The position numbers and the translations under genes were made by a program. This document shows positions 35,590 to 43,637 of a stretch of 64,000 nucleotides of DNA, piece by piece. The number at the start of each line of letters is the position of its first letter. The stretch's first letter is position 1. Origin of the DNA: Flavobacteriales bacterium (GTDB lineage Bacteria > Bacteroidota > Bacteroidia > Flavobacteriales_D > Crocinitomicaceae); NCBI GenBank assembly GCA_018883325.1, contig VEQH01000003.1, positions 1 to 64,000 on the forward strand. Direction: 5' to 3'. The notes under the pieces are model-generated. The model was not told the origin of the DNA. It worked only from the letters and a program-made list of their open reading frames with translations, and did not search any database.

Positions 35590-35804
35590 TTAGCAGGCGA
35601 TATATTTTTAATTTTTAAGCAAAGCTCCATACCCAAGACATCGGCTAACTTTTGTAATGTTAGCAGTGTTGGATTTCCTTTTCCGCTTTCAAATTGTTTC
35701 AGCGTTCTCAAGCCAACCCCTGATAATTCTGCCAATCCTTCCTGTGTTATTTGAAGAATTTCTCTACGTTCCTTTATGGTTTTTATTAGTTCTGAAAAGT
35801 GCAT
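35586..35804 (-). CDS. hipB: HipB-like XRE-family antitoxin/repressor
   Basis: The 72-residue helix-turn-helix protein has the XRE core IKERREILQITQEGLAELSGVGLRTLKQFESGKGNPTLLTLQKLADVLGMEL. It is short enough to be a DNA-binding domain with a minimal tail (KIKNISPAK). HipB binds palindromes in its own promoter and represses the hip operon. The 250 bases upstream contain repeated AAAAGTGCA/TGCACTATTT words, which are good operator candidates. It is the first gene of hipB-hipS-(four-helix)-hipT. Confidence 0.88.
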   Translation of the reverse strand: MHFSELIKTIKERREILQITQEGLAELSGVGLRTLKQFESGKGNPTLLTLQKLADVLGMELCLKIKNISPAK

Positions 35805-35941
35805 TATAAAGCATTATTTAATGTAAATATAGTATCAAATTTTAAAAATTCAACAAAAAGAGCAATAAAATGCACTATTTCGTTCATTTATTGATTTTTC
35901 ACCTTCAATTACAATAAAAAGTGCAATATAACACACTATTT
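35795..35941 (-). promoter_or_regulatory. Repeated AGTGCA motifs upstream of hipB (candidate operators)
   Basis: AAAAGTGCATTATA (35795-35808, overlapping the hipB start), AAAATGCACTATTT (35867-35880, opposite orientation) and AAAAAGTGCAATATA (35916-35930), with CACACTATTT at 35933-35942, share the word AGTGCA / TGCACT. HipB family proteins bind repeated inverted sites, so these are plausible operators. The region shows no other gene. Confidence 0.45.
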
Positions 35942-35987
35942 GATTTATTTTTTTGATTCATCACTAAATTTTCAGGTTTCAAACCAT

Positions 35988-36016
35988 AAAAAAAACGCCT
36001 CAGTTTCCTGAAGCGT
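35988..36016 (-). terminator. Intrinsic terminator after the UVR-motif gene
   Basis: On the minus strand ACGCTTCAG-GAAA-CTGAGGCGT forms a 9-bp stem (one G-U pair) with a GAAA tetraloop, followed by seven T. It lies 37 bases after the stop of the UVR-motif gene. Confidence 0.85.
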
Positions 36017-36052
36017 CAATTAGACAATTAAACAAGCAGTAACAAATTTGTA

Positions 36053-36505
36053 TCAGCCAACCTTATGCAAAAACTCCCCTATCCCCAAAATTTGTTTTTG
36101 AATTTCAGTTGCATCCGCAAATCTGTTTTGAAGTTCATGATTTTTTTTCATTTCATTCAGTAGTATCAATTTATGTCGAATATCTTCAACAAATTCATCG
36201 CGCAAAATTTTGAAAGCTACTCTATCTGGATCAATGGAACCGATTTCATAGAGAATTGAAAGTAATAAATCATGTTGTTCCATATTTTGAGGCGAGGTTG
36301 GCAGCTTGCGTTTTTGTTTATGAAATACTTCTACCTGATTAAGAATATCATCTCGCAATGTTTTTTCCTTTTCGCGTAATTCAAAAGCTTTTTCATAATA
36401 CTGGTTTTTAATGCAGTTCTGCTTTTCTATTGCCACTTTTGCCAACTCGAGTTTAATTTCAAGAATGTGCTGTTTTATAAAGTATAAATTCATTAAGTCG
36501 CTCAT
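36053..36505 (-). CDS. UVR-motif (UvrB/UvrC-like) small helical protein
   Basis: I use the ATG at 36505 (MSDLMNLYFIKQ), giving 150 residues; the extra 19 residues of the track ORF lie in the gap to the next gene. Residues about 22-55 (KVAIEKQNCIKNQYYEKAFELREKEKTLRDDI) match the UVR motif, a short coiled-coil used by UvrB and UvrC for contact and also found in McsA and Clp proteins. A second similar helical unit lies at the C-terminus (HELQNRFADATEIQKQILGI). It is cytoplasmic with no enzymatic motif. It lies 34 bases behind a small protein of the WYL locus and is probably co-transcribed with it. Confidence 0.7.
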   Translation of the reverse strand: MSDLMNLYFIKQHILEIKLELAKVAIEKQNCIKNQYYEKAFELREKEKTLRDDILNQVEVFHKQKRKLPTSPQNMEQHDLLLSILYEIGSIDPDRVAFKILRDEFVEDIRHKLILLNEMKKNHELQNRFADATEIQKQILGIGEFLHKVG

Positions 36506-36539
36506 GATATATTTTTTGATGGTATTAATGAACTTATTT

Positions 36540-37016
36540 TTAGTTTTTTGAAAGTGAAACATCCATTGGGTGCGGTACTTTCATCCATTTCGAATAGTCA
36601 ACACCGTAAAAATTGAAATAACTGCCAGGTGCTTCTTTTTCAATGATATCGATGGATTTTGTACCAGCTGGTAAGGCAGGAAAAATAAGCGAATAGCTAT
36701 GATATTCACCCTTTCTTTTGAAATAATGTTTAATTGGTGCAATCGGAATCCCAATTGCTCTTAGAAGCGGATATTTTGTGGTTGAACCAACTGGTTTTAT
36801 GAACGCATTGCGCTCCATTTGTATCCAACCACCATTTATGTAAATCATTGATGAACGATAAATAAAATCAATTCTCGTGTAATCATCGGTGATTTCTATG
36901 CTTTTGATACGATGCTCCAAGGTATGATCCAAACCGTTTGGATTATACAGTTTAATTGGATTCGAAGTTTTCGTCTCACGGGCAACTTCAACTAACTTTT
37001 CAATTTTTACTTCCAT
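36540..37016 (-). CDS. Small protein, paralog A of the WYL locus
   Basis: Starting at ATG 37016 (MEVKIEKLVEVAR) it has 158 residues and no signal peptide. It is clearly related to the protein at 38110-38535: TRIDFIYRSSMIYINGGWIQM versus TRIDFGYTTPWYYIKGGWIKI, GIPIAPIKHYF versus GILIAPKRINF, and a final YFNFYGV versus FNYYGIE. I recall a similar beta-rich domain in Bacteroidota periplasmic proteins, but here it is stand-alone and apparently cytoplasmic. It is divergent from the WYL regulator, which could control both. No catalytic residues are obvious. Confidence 0.65.
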   Translation of the reverse strand: MEVKIEKLVEVARETKTSNPIKLYNPNGLDHTLEHRIKSIEITDDYTRIDFIYRSSMIYINGGWIQMERNAFIKPVGSTTKYPLLRAIGIPIAPIKHYFKRKGEYHSYSLIFPALPAGTKSIDIIEKEAPGSYFNFYGVDYSKWMKVPHPMDVSLSKN

Positions 37017-37050
37017 GTCTATTAATTTTAGATGACAAAGGAAAATAGTG

Positions 37051-37073
37051 ACTCCGCAATCAATGTACGGAGT
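37051..37073. promoter_or_regulatory. Inverted repeat between paralog A and the WYL gene
   Basis: ACTCCG (37051-37056) and CGGAGT (37068-37073) are separated by 11 bases in the 108-base divergent gap. Spacing of one to two helical turns suits a dimeric regulator, with the neighbouring WYL protein the obvious candidate. Confidence 0.4.
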
Positions 37074-37124
37074 GAATAATTTTTTTAATTTTATTCTTTT
37101 CATAAAACTTTATCCTATTCGTTT

Positions 37125-38108
37125 ATGCCCATCAATAAAAGTGCGTATCGTCGATACAAAGTAATCGACATGCTTGTCAGAAATAAAATGAAACCCTATC
37201 CAACGATGAATGAAATCATTGAAGCTTGTCTCGAAAAGTTGAGTATTGATTCCTCTCCCAATACCATTCAAAAAGACATAGCTCAAATGAGAGAATCTCC
37301 GCCTAATGGTTTTGATGCACCCATTTATTATGATCATAGGATGAAAGGATATGCTTATTCAGATCCTAATTATAAACTGAATGATATTTCTTTGAATGAT
37401 TCGGATATTGATGCCATCAAAGAATTCATCGACTTGATTCAAAATATAGGCAGTTCACGTATTAGTGAGAAGTTCAATAACGCCATGGAAAAAATTCTTT
37501 CTACCGTTTTGGAGGAATTTCCTGAAGGAGACACAAAACAGCATTTTCTTCAAACAATGACTCCACCAAAATCAAGAGGATTTGAACATTTCGATTTATT
37601 TTACAAGGCTTGTCGCACCAAAACACCTGTTTCATTTGTCCACTATTCTTATAAAAAGAGGAAGTTCAGCGCGGTTATAATTCACCCATTTTTAATCAAG
37701 GAATTTGAGAATAAATGGTACATCTTAGGTTACTCTGAATCACACAAAGAAATTCGAACTTTTGGCTTAGACCGTATATTTGACCCGTTTTTGCTAAGAA
37801 AATCATTCATTTCTGTAAATAGAAAAATAGTTGAAAGTGCAATCTCAGATTATTATGGTGTATTTCCAATACCGAACCAAAAAAAGCAAAAAGTAAAAAT
37901 TTTAGTTAGCGCTTTGGGTACAAATTACTTTGAAGCTTATCCAATCCATGAAAGCCAGAAAATTCAAAAAGAACCCAATGGATTTTCATACATTACATTT
38001 AATTTGGTTCCGACTTTGGAACTCACGCGCTTGTTTTTATCTCACGGTCGTCACGTTGAAGTAAAAGAACCCGAATGGCTCATTGATTTCACCGAAAAAC
38101 TTAAATAA
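37125..38108 (+). CDS. WYL-domain transcriptional regulator
   Basis: The 327-residue protein has a winged-helix N-terminal part (AYRRYKVIDMLVRN, then NTIQKDIAQMRE). Its WYL domain (about 155-230) contains FHPF-like IIHPFLIKEFENKWYILGYSESHKEIRTFGLDRI. The C-terminal WCX-like extension has the EAYPIHESQKI strand, then LTRLFLSHGRHVEVKEPEWL. WYL proteins bind nucleotide-type ligands and often regulate defence or DNA-repair genes. It overlaps none of its neighbours, and paralog B begins one base after its stop, so the two are one transcript. The divergent gene is paralog A. Confidence 0.88.
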   Translation: MPINKSAYRRYKVIDMLVRNKMKPYPTMNEIIEACLEKLSIDSSPNTIQKDIAQMRESPPNGFDAPIYYDHRMKGYAYSDPNYKLNDISLNDSDIDAIKEFIDLIQNIGSSRISEKFNNAMEKILSTVLEEFPEGDTKQHFLQTMTPPKSRGFEHFDLFYKACRTKTPVSFVHYSYKKRKFSAVIIHPFLIKEFENKWYILGYSESHKEIRTFGLDRIFDPFLLRKSFISVNRKIVESAISDYYGVFPIPNQKKQKVKILVSALGTNYFEAYPIHESQKIQKEPNGFSYITFNLVPTLELTRLFLSHGRHVEVKEPEWLIDFTEKLK

Positions 38109-38109
38109 A

Positions 38110-38535
38110 ATGCTTACAAAAAATGAAACTTTGCTTTTTGAAATTCCAATTTTGGATACACCGAAGCAAAACCCAAGTATCCTTCGCGTTATTTTAACAA
38201 AGGAATTTACTCGAATTGATTTCGGTTACACAACGCCTTGGTATTATATCAAAGGTGGTTGGATCAAAATAGCGCCCGAAACATACCTTCAAAATGAAGA
38301 AACAAAAGAGCAATACAAGCTCAAAGAAGCAACAGGAATTTTAATTGCTCCCAAGCGAATTAACTTTGAATCAACTGAAGATTGGCAATTTTTCTCTTTG
38401 TATTTTGACCCAATTCCAATGAAAGACTGCGTACTCAATATGATTGAAGCCGAAAAACCAACGCCCAATGATTTCAATTATTACGGCATTGAGTTGAAGA
38501 TGAAAGAGGGAATGGAAATTTTAAATCTGAATTAA
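38110..38535 (+). CDS. Small protein, paralog B of the WYL locus
   Basis: From ATG 38110 (MLTKNETLLFEI) it has 141 residues. It shares with paralog A the words TRIDF, GGWI, the L-x-x-A-x-G-I-x-I-A-P strand, and the closing F-N-Y-Y-G-I motif. No signal peptide or membrane helix. It starts one base after the WYL stop, which indicates co-transcription and possibly translational coupling. The two paralogs on either side of the regulator look like a duplicated effector or sensor. The function is unknown to me. Confidence 0.65.
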   Translation: MLTKNETLLFEIPILDTPKQNPSILRVILTKEFTRIDFGYTTPWYYIKGGWIKIAPETYLQNEETKEQYKLKEATGILIAPKRINFESTEDWQFFSLYFDPIPMKDCVLNMIEAEKPTPNDFNYYGIELKMKEGMEILNLN

Positions 38536-38721
38536 TTTCAAAAAAGAATCAAATCGTACATAGAATACTGAGTACCTCAATAGCTTTGTCGAAAAATTAG
38601 TTTTTGCATTCTGGCTTGCACGATATGAGGGTTTATCATAAACGGTAAGTCAGGATGTTTTTTAAATTTTTCTTTGCTTATTTTAGTTTAGAATTGCATT
38701 AACACACCTTCAACATTGAAT

Positions 38722-38967
38722 ATGATGACCGTTAAAGAAAAAGTTTATGAATTTAAAACCAAAAACAAAGAAGGTTTTGTTCAATCAGAAATTGATGCAT
38801 TACTAAAGGAATTTGCGAATATTAATTTTGATAAATTTAAGCTAGCATTATCTAGAATCACTTGCATGATGATTAATGATGAAATAGTAATTTATCATAC
38901 CGATATCATTAATGCATTGAATTGTGGAATCGACAATAGACTCATGGATGAAAGTGAATGGGATTAA
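38722..38967 (+). CDS. Small hypothetical protein
   Basis: Using ATG 38722, 81 residues remain (the track begins at a TTG two codons earlier). The sequence is acidic and helical with no signal or membrane segment (KVYEFKTKNKEGFVQSEIDALLKEF, DKFKLALSRITCMMINDEIVIYHTDIINALNCG). I recognise no family. Codon pattern and length are acceptable for a small gene, and a terminator lies 25 bases after the stop. It may belong with the WYL locus, 186 bases upstream. Confidence 0.5.
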   Translation: MMTVKEKVYEFKTKNKEGFVQSEIDALLKEFANINFDKFKLALSRITCMMINDEIVIYHTDIINALNCGIDNRLMDESEWD

Positions 38968-38984
38968 ATTTTTCACAAACCCAT

Positions 38985-39017
38985 AAAAAAAACGCCCCAG
39001 TTTCCTGAAGCGTTTTT
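38985..39017 (-). terminator. Terminator between the small ORF and the TonB-receptor operon
   Basis: On the minus strand ACGCTTCAG-GAAA-CTGGGGCGT forms a stem with two G-U pairs and eight T. It ends transcription of the TonB receptor. On the plus strand the T-run (five) is shorter. It is a sister of the terminator at 35988-36016. Confidence 0.75.
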
Positions 39018-39038
39018 AGAGTAAAATTTAAGATTGAA

Positions 39039-41462
39039 TTAAAAACTACCTCTCAATGAAAGAACAAAATTTCTACCGGGAGCAACAAGACCTGAGCTGT
39101 ATGTCTTGTAACGTCTGTCAAGAATGTTTTCTAAACCTGCGCTCACCGAAAAATGATCGTTTATCTTGAACATTGTTTTCAAATTAAGTGTGTACCACGC
39201 TGGCGAATATGGATTTCCATTTTCATCCATTGCATAGATAGCTGGTTTTAATTTTTCTTCTTCGTTAAGCTCATCAAAACTCAAACCTGCGCTATACATT
39301 GCATACAATTGAAGCGTCACTTTTTCATTTGTGTAAGTTAGGCGAGTAACTCCAAATGCAGGTGCAGCATGGCGCGAACGACTTTCAATTCCATCGTTCA
39401 TCTCCTCTACCCCATTTTGAAAATTGTATTGTGATAACAAAGAAAAGCCACTTGGCAAACGCAATTCTAGACCAGCATGAAAACCAAAAATTGTTGCATA
39501 AGCTGCATTTTGAATCGCATAAACTTTGCTTTGAACACCATCAAACAAAATACTATCCGCTCCATTCACTTGAAAAGCACGACGCACCATTGCATTATCC
39601 AAATAAGTGTAGTAGCCCGTTGCGTCTAATTTCAAGTATTCGCCAAAAATTTTGGAAACACTTAATTCGCCATTGTAAGCGTATTCTGCACTTAAATTTT
39701 TGTTTGGCACAACGATTTCACTTGGTCCAAAATCAAAAATCTTTCCGATGTCGTCCACATTAGGTGCTCTAAATCCAGTTGACCCAACTAAACTAATTTT
39801 TAGTTTTTCAGAAGGTCGAATTACAATTCCTGCACTTCCTGTTGTTGCTCCTTTGTTTAGTTTAGCCTCTGTAAAATCGAACGGATAAAATTCCAAAATT
39901 CGAGTAAAATCAGAGTTTAACTGAAATTGATTGTAGCGAACACCAGCTTGAACAGAAATTAACTTAGAAATATTTGCCTGATAAGTGAAGTAAGCTCCAT
40001 AACTCAACCAAGTGGAAGCTGGATAACGATCTGCCACAGGAATTGAATCTCCTGTTTTAATGTTTAGCGCAGAACCAAACGAACCTACTTTATTAAAAAC
40101 TCCTTCTATTCCATAATACAACTTATGGTTTTTAATGGCTTTTTCAAAATCGACATTCAAGGAATAAGCGTCTACTTTTTCGAGTTGTGTGCGTAAACGA
40201 TTTTTATTTCCTCCACTAAAATTGCGATCAATTCTACTTTCTTCAAAATATTGTTGCGCCAAACGAATCGACATTTCATTGTAGAATTTATTCGCTTTGT
40301 GGTGATTAATAGTCAAGTTATTCATCATCCATTTTTGTGGACCATAATTCCAAACAGCAGAACGAGGCAAACCTGAGCTTGTTAATTCAATCAGTCGGTC
40401 ATATCGTGAATATTCTGATGTTTCCGAATAATGAAAACCATAATCAATTTGCCAATTTTCGTTTGGTGTAAAGCTCACTTTTTGCATCAAATTCACTTGC
40501 GAATAAGCAGTTGGTTTTTGAAGCAATGGATTTGAATTTTCTACAACTCTATCAACGCTGTCTTGACGTTCAACATAAAAAGTTCGCAGATATTCTTTAG
40601 GCCCATGCGATCCCATTCGTAAATCTGAAAAATCATTAGCGCTGACACTTGTTAGCATTGCCCACTTTTTCCAACCAACCATTACATCAAAATGTCCGGT
40701 CTTCTCGTTGTTTGCAGACGAATAACGCATCAGTGCATTGGCTTTTGTGATAGATTTTTCCGATTTAGAAAACTTTGGAGTCATCGTTCTAAAATTCATA
40801 ACACCTCCAATTGCATCACTTCCGTAAATCACAGAACCTGGTCCAAAAAGCACCTCAGCAGATTCGATAGCAAAAGCATCGATAGAGATTACATTTTGAA
40901 TATTTCCAGCTCTGAAAATAGCAGAATTCATTCGTACTCCATCCACAACATACAACAAGCGATTTGTGGCGAAACCTCTAATCATCGGACTTCCACCTCC
41001 TTGTTGACTTTTCTGAATGAAAACTTCACCTGAATTAGCCAATAAATCAGCGGCAGTTTGCGGATTTTGAAGTGCAATGTCTTTCGCTTTAATTGTAGAA
41101 ATTTTTGAAGATAAATCAGAAGACGATTGATTCCATTTTGTTGCTGAAACAACCATTTCACCAATTTCCAAAACCGATGGTTGAAGCGTAATTAAATAAT
41201 TACTAATCTTCAAACCTTGGCTTGAAATCTTTTGTGTTTTGAAATCCATTTTATAAAAGACAATTTGCTCAAATTCAATGGCAGGCAATTCAACAAATCC
41301 ATTTTGATCCGTTTCACTCTTGAAATAAGGTTTGTCGGAATAAACAGTTGCTTCTGGAACAGGTTTTCCAAATTTATCTCTTACAGTAACTCGTTGCTGA
41401 GCTTGAATCATTCTAGCACTCAAAAGTGATAGTAATAAGAAGGTATATTTTAATTTTTTCAT
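39039..41462 (-). CDS. TonB-dependent outer-membrane receptor
   Basis: The 807-residue receptor has a signal peptide (ending IQAQ), an N-terminal CarboxypepD_reg-like domain (about 24-95; VTVRDKFGKPVPEATVYSD), a TonB-box/plug region (about 98-230; MVVSATKWNQSSS, GGGSPMIRGFATNRLLYVVDGVRMN, VLFGPGSVIYGSDAIGG) and a 22-strand barrel ending LENILDRRYKTYSSGLVAPGRNFVLSLRGSF. The plug wording is close to haem/haemoglobin-type and vitamin-type receptors, but the ligand is not decided by sequence. It follows the M43 protease gene after two bases, so they are one operon with the small upstream gene. The terminator is at 38985. Confidence 0.88.
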   Translation of the reverse strand: MKKLKYTFLLLSLLSARMIQAQQRVTVRDKFGKPVPEATVYSDKPYFKSETDQNGFVELPAIEFEQIVFYKMDFKTQKISSQGLKISNYLITLQPSVLEIGEMVVSATKWNQSSSDLSSKISTIKAKDIALQNPQTAADLLANSGEVFIQKSQQGGGSPMIRGFATNRLLYVVDGVRMNSAIFRAGNIQNVISIDAFAIESAEVLFGPGSVIYGSDAIGGVMNFRTMTPKFSKSEKSITKANALMRYSSANNEKTGHFDVMVGWKKWAMLTSVSANDFSDLRMGSHGPKEYLRTFYVERQDSVDRVVENSNPLLQKPTAYSQVNLMQKVSFTPNENWQIDYGFHYSETSEYSRYDRLIELTSSGLPRSAVWNYGPQKWMMNNLTINHHKANKFYNEMSIRLAQQYFEESRIDRNFSGGNKNRLRTQLEKVDAYSLNVDFEKAIKNHKLYYGIEGVFNKVGSFGSALNIKTGDSIPVADRYPASTWLSYGAYFTYQANISKLISVQAGVRYNQFQLNSDFTRILEFYPFDFTEAKLNKGATTGSAGIVIRPSEKLKISLVGSTGFRAPNVDDIGKIFDFGPSEIVVPNKNLSAEYAYNGELSVSKIFGEYLKLDATGYYTYLDNAMVRRAFQVNGADSILFDGVQSKVYAIQNAAYATIFGFHAGLELRLPSGFSLLSQYNFQNGVEEMNDGIESRSRHAAPAFGVTRLTYTNEKVTLQLYAMYSAGLSFDELNEEEKLKPAIYAMDENGNPYSPAWYTLNLKTMFKINDHFSVSAGLENILDRRYKTYSSGLVAPGRNFVLSLRGSF

Positions 41463-41464
41463 TT

Positions 41465-43585
41465 TTATTTGTTGGTAATAATTAATTTCTTGCTTGAACT
41501 ATCTACTTTATTGTTTTTCGAAATGAAATAACAACCAGCTGATAAATTCAATTTTTCAGACAGATTAATTTCAACATCTTGATTCATCGCTGTAACTTCA
41601 TAAGCGTACAATAATTTTCCTAAAGCATCCATTACAGAAATAGTAGTTGGATTGGCATCGTTATAAAAACTCACCATAATTGCACCATCTGTAGTTCCTG
41701 GATTTGGATAAACATTAAAATCAGTTGCTCCAGAAATCGTGTTTACATCGAGAATTCCACTAATATTAATATCATCCAAATAGAAATTATTTGAATAATC
41801 TGATGCCGTAAACTCAAACTTAAATCGCGTATTTACATCTTGATTTGAAGCGTTGTAAACGAAAGAAGCAGTTTTCCAAAAGTTATTTGTTGAAGGAACA
41901 AAATTGGAGTAACCAAAACTCCCTGCTGTAAGCAGTTCTGCGCCGGAAATTGTTTCTCTCAAGTTCCACGTTTTACCACAATTTCTTGATGAATAAATCC
42001 TTAATGTTTCTGTGATATTATCCAATGCATCTGCATTTGTTGCATAAGCATATTTGAATGAAACTTCAACATTAGTGGTCGTCGATAAATCAAAGGATGG
42101 TGTTGTTAACGCGTCAATTGTTCCTCCTAATCGTTCATTGTAAAAATACATTGGTGAAAATTGAGTTGCATTCGATACATCTTTAAAATTATCCAAACGA
42201 TAACATCTAGAATTATTAACTCCATTGGAACTAATCAATTCAAAATTTCCATCGTTATTTTCTGGATTGTCAACAATGAACCAATTTGCAACTTGTGTTT
42301 CAAAATCAATTGCTGTAGGTCCAGTGAAATCAGCCCAATCAGTTGATACAAAAATGTAATTATCAGCAACTACTGAATCTTGACCAGTTGCATTGGAAAC
42401 GATTAATTTCACTTTTTTATAACCCGAGGAACTAAAACTAACTATTGGATTTACAGCTGTTAAAGAATTCGCTACTCCATCTTGAAAAAACCATTGTCTT
42501 CCTGTCACTTCTGCGTTATAACTTTGATCTGTAAATTGAACATTTTCCCCAAGGCAAACTACTTTTAAATCGGATTTAAAATCAGCAATAGGTGCACAAA
42601 TAGGCGTTGAAGTTAAATCAATTCCAGTAGCAACTCGAGTAGATTCCGATAAAAGAATATTTCTATTTCCAGCTTCTCCTTGAAGGATATTTCGCATCGC
42701 TGTAGCTTGATCTAACGTAAACATTCTTGAACAATAGGAATAATCCATATAATTTTGAACGTTTTCAATCACACCTGTCTGACATTGTTGCAGAGCTAAA
42801 TTACAAACAAGGTTTGAACCACGCGTGATTGGTGTGTCTGGAATAAAATCATCGCCACAAGCCACACCTGGTTCGTTTGTACTTCCCCAAGGGTGAGCTA
42901 AACCTAAATAATGACCGATTTCATGCGTTAAAGCTCTTGAATTATTAGGACTTCCTGTACCAAATGAACCAATGTAATTGTTTAAAATGATAATCCCATC
43001 TCTAAAAAAGTTGGTGCCATCAACAGCGGTTGGATAATAAGCATAACCTGCAACGCCATTTTCCATTTTGTCAACTACCCATACATTCAAATACTTTGAG
43101 CGATGCCATTGATTCAATTTAGAATAATCATCTCCTTGGAAAGTTTCGTGTGAATAAATATGCTCTATTCCATTTGTACAATTCCCAGCAGGGTCTTTAC
43201 TCGCCAATTTGAATTCAATTCCAACATCAGCGAATAGCGATTTAAACTCAGGTATTATAAGCGAAGAATCTGCATTCAAAGCACGAAAATCTTCATTCAA
43301 AATGGAGACTGCATCATACACTTGTGCATCGCTTATATTTTCAGAACCATTGTAATGGATGATGTGAAAGACAATCGGAATGGTAAAAACAACCATTTTA
43401 GTGTCGCCTTTCTTTACAGTTTGAAATCCATTTTTAAACAGCTCCTCGTGATCCTTTTCAAGCTGTGGATCTTCAGCATATATTTTAGCTAATTTGTTCG
43501 TCAAACCACACTTAAATTCTTGCGAGAATGAAAGGAATGGTGAAAACAACAATAGCCAAATAAAAATTAAGGCTTTGTTTTTCAT
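41465..43585 (-). CDS. M43 (pappalysin/cytophagalysin) metalloprotease, T9SS-sorted
   Basis: The 706-residue secreted protease has a signal peptide (ending SFSQ). Near residue 218 it carries the extended zinc motif HEIGHYLGLAH, followed about 65 residues later by the Met-turn region QNYMDYSYCSRMF, the signature of peptidase family M43. After the catalytic domain comes a PKD-like segment (SFSSSGYKKVKLIVSN), a beta-sandwich (YLDDINIS) and a C-terminal T9SS domain (VYPNPGTTDGAIMVSF, ending KKLIITNK). It is a Bacteroidota extracellular protease. Pairing with a TonB receptor suggests breakdown of a host or environmental protein followed by uptake of a released cofactor; that is inference. Confidence 0.88.
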   Translation of the reverse strand: MKNKALIFIWLLLFSPFLSFSQEFKCGLTNKLAKIYAEDPQLEKDHEELFKNGFQTVKKGDTKMVVFTIPIVFHIIHYNGSENISDAQVYDAVSILNEDFRALNADSSLIIPEFKSLFADVGIEFKLASKDPAGNCTNGIEHIYSHETFQGDDYSKLNQWHRSKYLNVWVVDKMENGVAGYAYYPTAVDGTNFFRDGIIILNNYIGSFGTGSPNNSRALTHEIGHYLGLAHPWGSTNEPGVACGDDFIPDTPITRGSNLVCNLALQQCQTGVIENVQNYMDYSYCSRMFTLDQATAMRNILQGEAGNRNILLSESTRVATGIDLTSTPICAPIADFKSDLKVVCLGENVQFTDQSYNAEVTGRQWFFQDGVANSLTAVNPIVSFSSSGYKKVKLIVSNATGQDSVVADNYIFVSTDWADFTGPTAIDFETQVANWFIVDNPENNDGNFELISSNGVNNSRCYRLDNFKDVSNATQFSPMYFYNERLGGTIDALTTPSFDLSTTTNVEVSFKYAYATNADALDNITETLRIYSSRNCGKTWNLRETISGAELLTAGSFGYSNFVPSTNNFWKTASFVYNASNQDVNTRFKFEFTASDYSNNFYLDDINISGILDVNTISGATDFNVYPNPGTTDGAIMVSFYNDANPTTISVMDALGKLLYAYEVTAMNQDVEINLSEKLNLSAGCYFISKNNKVDSSSKKLIITNK

Positions 43586-43637
43586 GTTTTAATTTTTTAA
43601 ATAGAAAAATAAAATTTTCTTTCAGGTATTTAAAAAA

